NCBI GenBank assembly: GCA_930367215.1
Contig: OV884059.1
Span: 50,438,957-50,502,956 of the forward strand
Source: Pollenia angustigena
Lineage: Eukaryota > Arthropoda > Insecta > Diptera > Polleniidae
Length of the DNA: 64,000 nt
Reading direction: 5' to 3'
In this document: positions 21,548 to 33,227 of the stretch, in pieces
Layout: each line of letters begins with the position of its first letter
Position numbering within the stretch: position 1 is the first letter of the stretch
The notes under the pieces: model-generated
Told to the model about the DNA's origin: nothing
Seen by the model: only the letters and a program-made list of their open reading frames with translations
The model's database searches: none
Program-made: the position numbers and the translations under genes

Positions 21548-23824
21548 TAATACGCCGCACAGGTTTTAGGCAGTGTGCACCAACATTTAAAGCCAAGAAG
21601 ACTTCCATACATCCAGCCATATCAATATGTTTGCATGAGCCACGTGACCCAGTAACGATGGAAACCTCTTTTTTCTGTACATACACACGACATTTAATTA
21701 ATTGTTAATGCGTTTTTTCTTTAAAAGAAAATTCTGGCATAATTACCTGTTTAGACTTTCCCTGCCATCTCATAGGAAATAAAAAATCACCACCGCATTT
21801 CTTTTACACAACACTCACAAATTTTTCTTTTTATATTAATAATTTTAGTTTTTAATCTTTTTTTAAAAAAAAATTGCTCATGAAAAATTTGCAGATAAAA
21901 GAACCGACTTCTCAACGACTGCCACTTGTTGAATGACTTTTCTTATTAGAATTGTGTATCCCCACGCCATGTCTTCAAAACTTTGCTATTGCAGCCAATT
22001 CGCCTTGACAGAGTGGTATTTTTTTGTATATTGCAGGGTTGTATTTCCTTTAATTTGTACAGTGATGGAGCTCAGAGATGGGAATATTAATGTGATTTTA
22101 TATAAAAAAAACGCCAAAATCAAAGTATTCGTCACAATTCTGGGCCCTTATGAAAAGCGAAGTTCAAAACCGGTTGTCTCTTATTTAAAAAAAATTTTTT
22201 TACCAGTTTTATTTAGTTTTTGTCTAGTTGCTCTGTATTCTGCTCGCACAATGGCGAAGGGTATATAAGATTCGGCACAGCCGAATATAGCACTCTTACT
22301 TGTTTTTTATAAAACTGTGTGAAAATGGAAGAAAGAAGAAAATTAATTTTATTATTTTTAATTGAATTGCATAAAACTAGGGTATTCATTCGGTTGACCA
22401 TTAATCGGTTAACCAATTAATTTCTATTCGATTAACTGATCGGTTAATTTAAAATTGGCAGTCGATTAACCGTTGTAACAAAAATTATAATTTTTTGTAG
22501 TATTAAACCATATTTTTTTGTGTTTTAAACAATGGGTGAGTTCCAAAACGTCGGTTACAAAGCAACTCGCTTTTTAAAATACATTCTACAGTGCAACCAT
22601 TAACAATTTTACAACGTTAACCGTACCAAAATTCTCCAAAACTGCACCAAAATAGTTGTGTTCAGAGTTATTTTTGTATACAATATATTTCCTTCTATAA
22701 ATACATTTTTAAAATACAGTACAAAAACAGAAATTAAGGAATTCGGAAACGAACTTTTTTGCAAAATGTTCGGTGCTCACTTTTGTCAGGATGAGTAAGA
22801 TGCTGACCTGACAACAAAAGAAACTTACGATAGTAACGCAACAACAGAATTAATCCAAACAATTAGAATTGTAAACAATTTTAAAAAATAACATAGGATT
22901 TAAATGGTATAATGAAAGATTTTATATGCTTAGAGAAATCCAGAAAAAAGACTGAGAATTTAGATATTCTGTATTATGGGTTGCTTTCGATTTTTCCAAC
23001 ATTAATTAACATTCACTTCCTACAATAATTGGTAAACATTATGTTAAAAAATATTAAAATTTAGCATTTTACTTATAGATTTTTCTATTTCCGTATATAT
23101 TTTGTTTTAGTAAGTATTTTTATATGAACGATTTCCCATATCATAAATACATGATCTTCCTGGATTTTTTATTTCCTCAATAAGTTTCAGGGCCATATTT
23201 TCTTTAACATCCATTTATGTTTAATTTTTTTTTTTAATTATTCAGCACAAAATGAAAAATTTAATAAGTGGCAGCTCAATTCAACTCTTATGTACAAATT
23301 GAAAAAAATAGGCATCTCAGTTCATTTTGTTCGGCACAAGAATTAAAATGAAACCAATTCAAGAAAAAACGTTCCGAACAAATTCATTGCTCTCTCTCTC
23401 AAAAGTAAAACGTCAAACTCAATATAAAAAAAATTTTGTCCGGACAAAAATTTTGTTCGGAACGCATGGGTGAATCGAGCTTTAGAGTATTAAAATAATT
23501 TGATTTATTTAATTTAAGGAAGTCTTTTGTGTACAAAATTCCTTCAAGCGATTCTTTCATGAACTTAAGCCTAATTAAAAATATTAAAAAAATTTTGATT
23601 AAAAACCATAAATAGTTCAACAAAATAACCACAATACTAATTATTGTTAAAGCTAAGGCACGAGCTCTATGTGTACATTTGTCCTTCAAGTTGTGCTGAA
23701 AAAGGTCAACAGAAAAGAAAAAGACAAAATGAAAAAACAAAAAATGTACTTGGACTTCAAGAAAAATTCTTGACAAAAGTACGAAAAAACAGAAGTAAGG
23801 AAAAAACATGTTAAATCAATTAAA

Positions 23825-24078
23825 ATGGATAATCATTCAGGAGAGCAAATTTCGATCTACCAAATGTTAGAATACAATTTGGTTTAAGAATTGATGTTTG
23901 ACTATTGACGTCAGCAGTCGTCGATGGCTGCGAGTGTAAGACGGCAAATCCATCTGAGGAGATTGAGTGGTTGCAATCGAAACATGTCATGGTAACCTGC
24001 CATCTAAGGGCTGCCATACGTCCTATGGATATGACTTATATACCAAAATATCGGAAATTAGTAGAACATATTTTATAA
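23825..24078 (+). pseudogene. Possible coding relic in spacer (copy 2)
   Basis: Duplicate of the 1268-1521 relic with the same break between the two frames. It differs by one base near the frameshift (ttaagaatt for ttaaggatt). Function unknown. Confidence 0.2.
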
Positions 24079-24524
24079 AAAACTCGGAAAAATCGGTTCA
24101 GATACAAAAAAGTTATGACCAAAATTAAATTTCTTTTTTTTTAAATACCCACTTTCGGGAACCATAGATCTCCCCGAGTCCAAGCTTTATAAGTCAAGTA
24201 AATGGTAAATTTCTTCTTCAACACGTTGGTATATAAATCTGTCAAATCGGTTAAAAAATGGCTGAGTTATAACCGAAATACTGAATCCCCAAAAATTACT
24301 CTTTTTTTATAATTAACTTTGTTAAAATATATGTATACAAGTATATATAAATGTTAATATATAAATATAACTTAAGTAAATGGTAAAATTCTTCCTTAGC
24401 ACGTCGGTATATAAAAATATCAAATCGGTTAGACAATGGGTAATCTATGAGCAAAATACTCCAAAAATGGGCTAAAAAACATCAACATTTTTATAAAAAC
24501 TTAAATTTTATAACCGAAATACTG

Positions 24525-24755
24525 GGGTCTAATCACCGCATACGATATCGAGCGAAATTCATCGAAATTATTTATTTTGGTATCTTGAAACTCGATATCG
24601 AATGAAATGTATTGAGTTTGAAATAATAGCATTCGACATCGAGTAACTCGACATTACATTTATCGAGTTTTCATTCGATACGCCAGTGTCTATCGTATGC
24701 AAAAAAATGTAATAGTTTATTCGATACGATAGTATCGAATGCGGTGATTAGACCC
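24525..24755. mobile_element. MITE with GGGTCTAAT inverted ends (spacer copy 2)
   Basis: Same insertion at the same place as 1968-2199. Here the first 17 bases of the inverted repeats are perfect, followed after one mismatch by five more paired bases. It was present before both duplications. Confidence 0.6.
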
Positions 24756-26829
24756 TTGAATTCCCGAAAATTACTCTTTTTATACCCTTCACCGAAGGTA
24801 AAAAAGGTATATATAACTGTAATTTCTACAATATTGATGCTACACCCTATAAAGTATATATATTCTGTGATGTGACCGTGAGGAAAAATAATTTTGTGAG
24901 AAATATTGAACTGAATCAAAATCCCAACTTCGCTTCGCGATGGACTGTGGCACGCTGGTGTTTGGGCTGAAGCTCGCCGGAAATGGGGGGTTCATGTCCA
25001 TCTACCCACACATACACAATTTAATTCGTGCCGAAAAAACGAATGCTGTTGATAGACCGAAGCGATAAAAAAACAAAAAAAAAAAACATTGAACAAAGAC
25101 CGATTGTTGATTGAGGCTACCGAAAACTTTACCGCTATTCTCGACATGATTGCCTCGAGTCATCAGGACCAGATGTTCTCGTCCTGGACAGGCTGTCCAC
25201 CCCATATGACAATGTGTTGCAATCCATGGCACTACTCCTTGCCTGAAAATTAAAGTGTTTTGGAGTAATGCCCCAGTTCGTTACTTACCACATCGCCATA
25301 CGCGTGTTACCTTTTCAACCAAATTTAAATAACTCAAAACATTATGTATGCTTTCATCCAATTACATGATATACAATATGTTTATTTAAAAATAATTGTT
25401 ATTTAAAATATGTATAAGTATATTATAGTAACTATTTTATAAAGATCTAAAAAACAAATATTTATAAATCAAAATGATTAGGATTTTTAAATAAAAAAAA
25501 AAAAAAAATACGATAATAAAAATAATTAGAAATATAAAAAAACTTATTTCCTTTTTTTCTTATTTAAATTGTTCGTAGGGTCATTCAACTCTAGCAAATA
25601 ACTGAATAGTGACAATACTATTCCATCAAGAATTTTTTTTTTCAAAATTCAGGAATTAGTTTTAAATGCAATTTGAAATAAAAACCAAAAAAATGTTAAA
25701 AAAAAAGACAAGGATTTTGGCAAATGTTTTTGTTAAATTTAAAAGAAAAATAACGAAACAAGTCTTACCTAAAATTGTTTGCTGGGAGATAAAAAAAAAA
25801 CATTTTCAGTGGTCCATTCATTCAAGGATGTACTTAAGTTATTGTTATCGTATCTAGTTAGTTCTATCATTAAATCATGTACATATCCAACTTTTTATTC
25901 AATTGTCTTATTATTACTTTTTTTTTTCTTACATAGGATCCTTATATTTAATAATTTATTCAATATTTGTATTATTTGCTTATTTAGACGTAAGGCAATT
26001 GCCCAGGAGGGCCTACCAAAGGATTTATCCAGGTATTTTTGTTTTCGTTTTTTTTCTATTTTTTTTTTTTTTTTTTTTTTATAAGTTATCCTAGATATAT
26101 AAAATGTTCTATTTTCAGGGAAAGTACTAATTTAATTACTCGGTCAAGTTATTCAGAAATTCAAGAATCCAATAGCCTATCAGATACAACTATTTCGCAA
26201 TTCAAACTTCAGTTTAGGTATGTCAATGGGAACCCTAGTCGGAATATCAAAATTAATTCGAAATCATTCGCATCAAGTTCCCGTGCCGAACCTGAATTTG
26301 TTTATCCAAACCTTATTAAGTTCCCTAATTTAAGTTACAGTCTGGTCCAGATATTCGAATTTAGATATAGTCTGAATATTCGGATTCAAATCCCCATTAT
26401 CACATTTGTACCTGAATTCAAATCTGGGTTTAATGGTTAAATTGAATTTAATTATCCCAGTCTAAATCCAATATTCAAATTCACGCTGAACCGCCAAATC
26501 CATTTAAGTTTTTTTTTTCTTTTTTTTTAATTACGTTCCGAACTTCCCATCCAAATTTAATTTGCTCAATTGAGACTTAAATTCAAATGATTAGCTTTCA
26601 AAATCAGTTGAAGCAACAAAATTCAAATGGATTTTAGTTATTATTTGGTCAATTATGACCATTAATTTGGTTACTACTGTCTACTTATTTAGTTAGTAAT
26701 GACTACTCAACTGGTTACTAATGATTACTTATTTAGTTAATAATGACTATTGATTTAATTAGTAAGAACTATTTACTTAGCTAATAATAAATGTTTGCTT
26801 GGTTAGTAACAAACGTTTATACTTATATA

Positions 26830-27054
26830 CAAGGCGAATTCATCCCAGGTAATCTCGGTACTACAACAAGTACAACTCGTACAAAAACCACAAGCAATTT
26901 GTTTTTGTAAAATCATTGTACAATGTCAAAAACAGAAATAAAACAAAACAGAAACAAAGATAATAAAAGAGAATAAACAAAATTTTGACATCCAACAGTG
27001 ATTTTAGCTAATATCAGCAGGGTTTTTAAGACCACCTGTAATAAATTCGCCTTG
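26830..27054. mobile_element. 225-bp hAT-type MITE (LTR 3)
   Basis: Same element, with CTTATATA at 26822-26829 and 27055-27062. Confidence 0.7.
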
Positions 27055-28743
27055 CTTATATATATTTAAAAAAAAAAAAAATTCCAAATTATGTCAAAGT
27101 TGAATTGGTTTTACTTAAAAAAAGTTTGTACGTAGAGGTATTCAAAATTGAATTAGGATACGTAAATCGAACCTACGGGTGCTCGAATCTTGTGAAATAC
27201 CCAAATTTAAAATTGGCTTATTCAAATTAAGGTAGGGTGATAAAATAATTATGAACAACCATTAATGTTCAAATATTAAATCCGAATCGAAATTAGGAAA
27301 CCAAATTCAGACTCTAAGGCAAGTTCAAATTCTCTTTCAGGGATTTAAAACAAAGTTTTTACGAATTTAATCTTTTTCAAGTCTAAATTTTGTTTCCGTT
27401 TCCCGATCTCCAATTTAATTTTGGATTAAGTATTCAAACTCAGGTGTGTTATTTGATCCAAACATCCAAGCACAATTCAGTCGGGGTACTCTAATCCGAA
27501 TCTAGGTCCAATAATCCACATTCAATATTTGTCATGGCACGAATGTTTCAGTACAAGGCAAATCCAATATTTGTGATTAGTTTTACTTATTAAAAATTCT
27601 TCGAGTTAAAAAATTTAAAAAAAATCAATAAATTTCTAATTCCCTAAATTAGGTCTTTTTTCAGGATTTAATTGTATTTTTTTCGATAAAATCTTCAAAT
27701 GTGACTTTGGTTTAAGCGTTCATATTAAAACTTAGAATGTAAATTAGCGTTTATGTTACTAGAATACAATTCCAGTTTGGTTCATTCGCTGGTTGCTTTA
27801 CGAAATATGTAGTTTTAATAATTAAATCAATACCTGGTTTCTTAACAGTTACACGTTCAAGTGTTTCTTGATGTGCTTCCACATGTGCCGTTGTTTACGG
27901 GTTTTCAAAAAAATTTAAAGTTGCGATGTAGACCGCAATCAATTTTGAGCAACTTACTTTAGAACTATAAACACAAAAAAATGTGTCTGTATTAAAACGT
28001 GAAACTTGATCGGGTAACTCGCAAGCAAGTGTCAGTTAAGGAACTGAACGATTGCATTTAGAAACATTCGAAAACTTGTCAATCAATTTTACCGAACAAA
28101 ATTGATTATCAACCTGAAACTTGACAATCAATTTTTTTCTGTTCTACCGGAAAAAATTGATAATCAATCTGAAAACTTTAAAATCAATTTGAAAATGGAT
28201 AGTCAATTCTCAAGATTGATTATCAAGGCACAGAACTGACAGTCTGTTAAGAAAATCAAAATCCAATTAAAAACTGACAACTGAAAACCATTACTACTTA
28301 TTGAATGTACAAAAAAGGTAAATCGAGTATTGCATTCAACAAGGGATAACTATTAAAATCAATAAATTTTAAATATATTTATTATAGGACTAAACTACGG
28401 CTTCTGGTGTTTGTACTTGCCAAACTGTGGATTGTAGTGGGTGGGGTGTGTACGGATTTAGCATGAGTTGCTGCAATAAAATATTGCCGTCGAATTGGTC
28501 GCAGTTGCAGTGAACTAATTATAAAGTTGTTTTATTTTGTTCTAAGTTTTCCTTTTTTTGCTGATGCTGCTGCAATTGTTGTCAACAATCTTGTAAAATT
28601 TCACCTTCCGAATCGGATAAATCCGGTTGTTATTGTTTGTTGTCTGGCATGTTGTTCTTGGTGTTATACAAAATGCATTTTGACGTAATGCCGTATCCGT
28701 TATAAAAACGTGACAATGTTGGTTTTGTCGTTGTTGTTTTTCC

Positions 28744-28994
28744 GTAAGAAAACGTGGTAACGTTGATTTTGTTGTTGGGCCTAGAAAACGTGGTAAAGTT
28801 GACTTTGTTGTTGGGCCTAGAAAACGTGGTAAAGTTGATTAGTTGTTGGGCCTAGAAAACGTGGTAAAGTTGATTTGGTTGTTGGGCCTAGAAAACGTGG
28901 TAAAGTTGATTTTGTTGTTGGGCCTAGAAAACGTGGCAAAGTTGATTTTGTTGTTAGGCCTAGAAAACGTGGCAAAGTTGATTTTGTTGTTGGG
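28744..28994. repeat. 36-bp minisatellite in LTR 3
   Basis: Seven units, 251 bp, with the same one-base deletion as LTRs 1 and 5. Confidence 0.85.
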
Positions 28995-30114
28995 CCATTA
29001 ATAGCTGGTGTAGATGGAAAAAACGTTTAAAAATGGATGGCGAGGATTTGATCGTGGACGTTTGAGAGTGGTGACGATTGTTGGTAAAATTATTGTGGCG
29101 GTGTACAACAAACATTAATCGGTCGGCCAGTAGTATTTGTGTTTTATCGTATATGGTGTTGAGGTTACGTAGAAACTGTTCTACCTCACTATTACACATT
29201 AATACGCCGCACAGGTTTTATTCAGTGTGCACCAAAATTTAAAGCCAAGAAGACTTGCATACATCCAGCCATATCAATATGTTTGCATGAGCCTCGAGAC
29301 CCAGCAACGATGGAAACCTCCTTTTTCTGTACATACACACGACATTTAATTAATTGTTAATGCGTTTTTTCTTTAAAAGAAAATTCTGGCATAATTACCT
29401 GTTTAGACTTTCCCTGCCATCTCATAGGAAATAAAAAATCACCACCGCATTTCTTTTACACAACACTCAGAAATTTTTCTTTTTACATTAATAATTTTAG
29501 TTTTTCATCTTTTAAAAAAAAAAATTTGCTCATGAAAAATTTGCAGATAAAAGAACCGACTTCTCAACGACTGCCACTTGTTGAATGACTTTTCTTATTA
29601 GAATTGTGTATCCCCACGCCATGTCTACAAAACGTTGCTATTGCAACCAATTCGCCTTGACAGAGTGGTATTTTTTTGTATATTGCAGGGTTGTATTTCC
29701 TTTCATTTGTACAGTGATGGAGCTCAGAGATGGGAATATTAATGTGATTTTATATAAAAAAAAAAGCCAAAATCAAAGTGTTCGTCACAAAGCCAGCTCT
29801 TTTCTCCTAACCTGTAGTGTGAAAAGAGTTGGGAAAACGGATGATCTGGTAATTCCCTTACCATTTCTCGGCCGGTGTGTAGCAACGCCCTACGATTTTA
29901 CGAACTCGGCTTCCTTAATATCTCTCCATCCGCCATGCTTTCCTTTCTATTTCTACCTTCATCGAGTGCACATCCTGAGCGCCATCGATTCACCAAAAAG
30001 TCAATTTGTTTCGCGTGGAGTTTAAGTCTACTCCAGTGTAGATGATTTTTTTTCCATCACCGCAAAAGTGGTGTCTTGGTGTTAAAAAAAGAGTAAGTAG
30101 TCGTGTGACCCTAA

Positions 30115-31158
30115 AAATATTTAAAAATATCAAAGTTAAATTCTTACATAAACATATATTTTCTTTTGGATGTTTTTTAATTGTTTCAGTTCAGGTACTT
30201 TTATTCGCCCTTAAATGTATACCTGGGCCTGGCCAGGCATTTTTTGACTTTTTCTAGTTTTTTTTTATATAATTATTAAGTATATTAGAACGAAACTTTA
30301 TGTATTCCTCAATTCCGCAACTGGCCAAATGAAAATTTTGTGCATATTGTCTCCACCTAGGCCTGGTCAGGCCCTTCCCTATAATATATGTACTGCAGTA
30401 AATAAAATCAAAATGAAACGTTTCAAAAGGCATACACAACACATAAGAATTCTTCCTTTTCTGTTTTTTCGAAAAATTATTTTATTTCCCAACAAAATGT
30501 TCCTGCTATAGCTATAAAACTCCATACATATAAAAGTAGTCCCAGCCTTGCCCAGGGGTTCGTTAGTGGGAGTTTTTTCTATAGCCACAAAAAACTCCAT
30601 ACAAAATTCAAGTGGCCCAGGTGGCAGTTTATGCCTCACAAATAAGGTGTGTACTTAAGAGTTATAAAGATAACATTTGTTCTTCTTAGTACTTATTTTG
30701 AATTTTAAGAATTTTGAAATACCTTGTCATTGTTGAAGGCTGTTATGTATAAAGTTTTTGTATATTAAGTACGAGTATGATGTTTAATTTGCAATTTCTT
30801 TAAGCATAAATACATTGTTAAAGTTAAAGCTAAAACCGAGGTTCTTTTGTCGGTTTTCGGTTTCGGTTTTTAGGCATTTAAAACCGCGGTTTCGGTTAAA
30901 ACCGAACAGCAATCCCTAATTTGTACCATCGTACCTTATCCCCCATTTTTCTAATTGGTTAGGAGTTATTGGTTTAAAGCCATGAAACGAAGGTGAGTTT
31001 CCAAAACCTGGGTATTGTGCATCAAAATTCTCAGGAATATTATCGAATACTGGTTGGGCTAAGTTGGGTTGATGCAGGCGTTGTTGCCGGAACATTTGAG
31101 GGTCATTATGTGCAAAATGTTGTGCTGGCGGTGGTCTGTTATGATTGTTATTAAAAGG
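30115..31158. other. Chimaeric junction segment (hAT fragment plus gag fragment)
   Basis: After the 'gaccctaa' at 30114 and about five filler bases, the sequence jumps to the interior of the hAT element found in B. 30120-30918 matches 58605-59402, then continues through the ATTTGTAC site into gag (30919-31158 matching 59403-59643). It then returns to the 3' internal region at 31159, duplicating 29893-30114 in a different allelic form. The element's first 88 bases are missing. This is the join between the two recent duplicate blocks. Confidence 0.8.
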
Positions 31159-31712
31159 GATTTTACGAACTCTTCTTCCTTAATATCTCAATATCTCTCC
31201 ATCCGCCATGCTTTCCTTTCTATTTCTACCTTCAGCGAGTGCACATCCTGAGCGCCATCGATTCACCAAAAAGTCAATTTGTTTCGCGTGGAGTTTTAGT
31301 CTACTCCAGTGTAGATGATTTTTTTTCCATCACCGCAAAAAAAAATTACCATCCTTCCTAAGGCAAAAGTGAAGTGGTGTCTTGGTGTTAAAAAAAGAGT
31401 AAGTAGTCGTGTGACCCTAATTTGAATAGTTATGTACAAGCCAATTTTAACCAAACTTCCCCCTGTCCAAATAGGATTTTTAAATAACCCCCTGGGAAAA
31501 AACGTTGATTCTGCTACCAGCCGTTACAGGATTGCCCTCGACCGGCCAGCATAAAACCGCTGTGAAAAATTCTGGGATTTGGAAGGCAGACGAAAGTGGT
31601 CTTATATCCACACGACAACAAAGCGATGTGAGTAGTTTTTTGAATTTTAAGTGATATTGCGTATACGGTCAGACACCGAAAGTGGGATTTACGGCTCCTT
31701 TTCCCAATGTAT

Positions 31713-32647
31713 AGGGTGTTCAGTCGATTAAATCTCGTTAGATTAATCGAACAATTTTCGACGATTAATTATTCGAATAATTAAAAATGGCCAATTTCGA
31801 TTAAAGGATCAATCGAAGAATTTAAACCGATTAATCGAATGATAATAATATATAGTATTTCTGTTAAATGTATAATTTTTTTAAAGTTTCAAGTCGAATA
31901 AACAAACCAAATGTCATGTTCAGTGCACAATTTAGCTTATATTTTTGTTAAGTTTTTTTTCAACACAATTTAAAATTAATTTCACGACGGGTCGTTTTTA
32001 AACCTGATCGATTTTAAATCCAGTTCATTTCAAGTTCTAGAACCGCCCGCATTTTTAACAAAATAGGTCATGGATTTCCTTCTTTAGAATGAGTTTGGTT
32101 TGAAAATATTGTACGAAGGATAAATCTAATAAAGCTAAATGGTATTAACGTAGGTATTTTTCAACAACTTCACTTTTTTACTACTTACACAGTGACTATT
32201 ACATAGTATGCACTTGAACACGATGCTCCACCAACAAAACCAAAATGGCTCAAGTGGTTAATGAAGAAGTATTTTAAACAAGATACTTCGATCGATTCTC
32301 TAGAGGAAATTATTTGCAGAAGCCCAGCAGACGATAAAATGTCTGTGAAAAGTTTCAAAAAAAAAAATCCGAAGCTAGTCAGTATGTAACTCCTTTAGAA
32401 TCTAAGTGCCCGAAAGTGAAGCAACAATCTGGAGCTACAATGACAAGCTTAATATCAAAAACAATGTTCATTTACCCAAGTACTAATATCTTTTCCAAAG
32501 AATTAAAAAAAAATTTCTGGATTTAGAATTATCCGATTAATCGTTTCATTTTAAAATTTTATTCGTTTACTCGAATAAGTTAAAAATGCCAAATATCGAT
32601 TAATCGTTTAATCGAACAAAAATTAACTCGATCAATGGAATACCCTT
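31713..32647. mobile_element. hAT-like element in A'
   Basis: Duplicate of 9322-10255 with one extra base in an A-run and a few substitutions. Confidence 0.5.
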
Positions 32648-33227
32648 CAATGTGTAATAAACCCTATATACAACGGTTACGAATTTCGGTTACCAAACAA
32701 AATATTAGAAATCAAAACCGGTTCACGAAAAAGAAAAACTTTGTCACGATTAACCATAGTTGATGTTTACGTTAAAATTATCCCTTACATTTAAAATTTT
32801 TCAATTTAAATAAAAACATTTTTGGTTTCAACAAAAAAATTAACCTGGATTTTTCCAGTTGTGTTTAACAACAACTTCGCCGTTAAACAGTTTCTGTTAC
32901 GTGTTTGCAGTGAAATTTAGTTAACCTATGGTAATGGTTTTAATTAATAGCTAATCATATATTGTGAAAAGGTCGTTAATCCGAGTAGTGTGATCAGTAT
33001 ATTCACAAAGGTATGAAAAAAAGTTTCCCTTATTTAAGCAACTTTGGGGCCCTAAAAAACTTACGCAGTTTCTTTTCACTTTTCAGCTTAACTCAACTAT
33101 GCGCCACAATATATCATAGTTTTTCCTATTCAAAGCAGCAAATTCTACTTCATACGCCCTATACCATCTATTGCTTCAAATGCTGCGCGTGTATCACTCC
33201 TATTAACTGTCCCTTTAGATTCTCGAC

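Larger units (their letters stand above)
2352..22136 (-). mobile_element. Giant Ty3/gypsy LTR retrotransposon, element A
   Basis: A 19.8 kb unit read on the minus strand: 5' LTR 17271-22136, leader 15308-17270, gag-pol remnants 10836-15307, 3' internal region 8663-10835, 3' LTR 2352-8662. The two direct repeats share the same start (tgaactgaatc) and end (cgtcaca) although different sequence abuts them inside and outside. On the element strand they therefore run TGTGACGAA...CAGTTCA, with LTR-like TG/CA ends. A purine tract lies beside the 3' LTR. No canonical tRNA primer-binding site and no target-site duplication are visible. Alternatively the 4.9 kb repeats are a non-LTR part of a compound array. 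All coding regions are broken, so the copy is inactive. Confidence 0.6.
17271..22136 (-). repeat. Long terminal repeat 2 (5' LTR of A)
   Basis: A 4,866 bp copy starting at tgaactgaatc directly after the leader and ending at cgtcaca against spacer 2. It carries the older 225 bp MITE (19191-19415) and a 36 bp minisatellite (21091-21342) whose reading frame is intact here. With LTR 4 it forms the right-hand class, for example reading cagccaatatgac near 17550 where left-hand copies read a longer cacccc version. On the minus strand this is the upstream LTR, so promoter and leader start should lie here. I could not identify them. Confidence 0.65.
22137..24906. repeat. Inter-element spacer, copy 2
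   Basis: A full spacer of 2,770 bp between the right LTR of element A and the next left LTR. Its first 420 bp (absent from the window in copy 1) hold a small hairpin ATTCGGC-ACA-GCCGAAT near 22268-22285 and a cluster of GGTTAACC-type inverted motifs (22385-22480). The rest matches 1-2351 at a constant offset of about 22,557. No target-site duplication is recognisable between its two ends and the LTR boundaries. Confidence 0.8.
24907..29789 (-). repeat. Long terminal repeat 3
   Basis: A 4,883 bp copy of the LTR-like repeat bounded by spacer 2 on the left and by the PPT-proximal internal sequence on the right, the arrangement of a 3' LTR. Its internal region is interrupted after only 325 bp by the chimaeric segment at 30115-31158, beyond which the A' internal region resumes. 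It is nearly identical to LTR 5 and lacks the MITEs private to LTR 1. Confidence 0.65.
8767..30114. repeat. Recent segmental duplication, left copy
   Basis: From 8767 to 30114 the sequence matches 31159-52516 almost base for base (offset 22,392 to 22,402, changed only by homopolymer indels). The copy spans the 3' internal region, gag-pol and right LTR of element A, spacer 2, the left LTR at 24907-29789 and the first 325 bp after it. Diagnostic variants agree: 8767 onward reads gaactcttcttcc like 31159 onward, while the next PPT-proximal segment reads gaactcggcttcc at both 29892 and 52307. The right edge joins a chimaeric segment. Confidence 0.8.

Noticed and set aside
30329..30639. Frames of 60 to 86 codons inside the hAT element on both strands
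   Set aside because: Short, mutually antisense, with no transposase motif. They appear twice only because the element fragment is duplicated.
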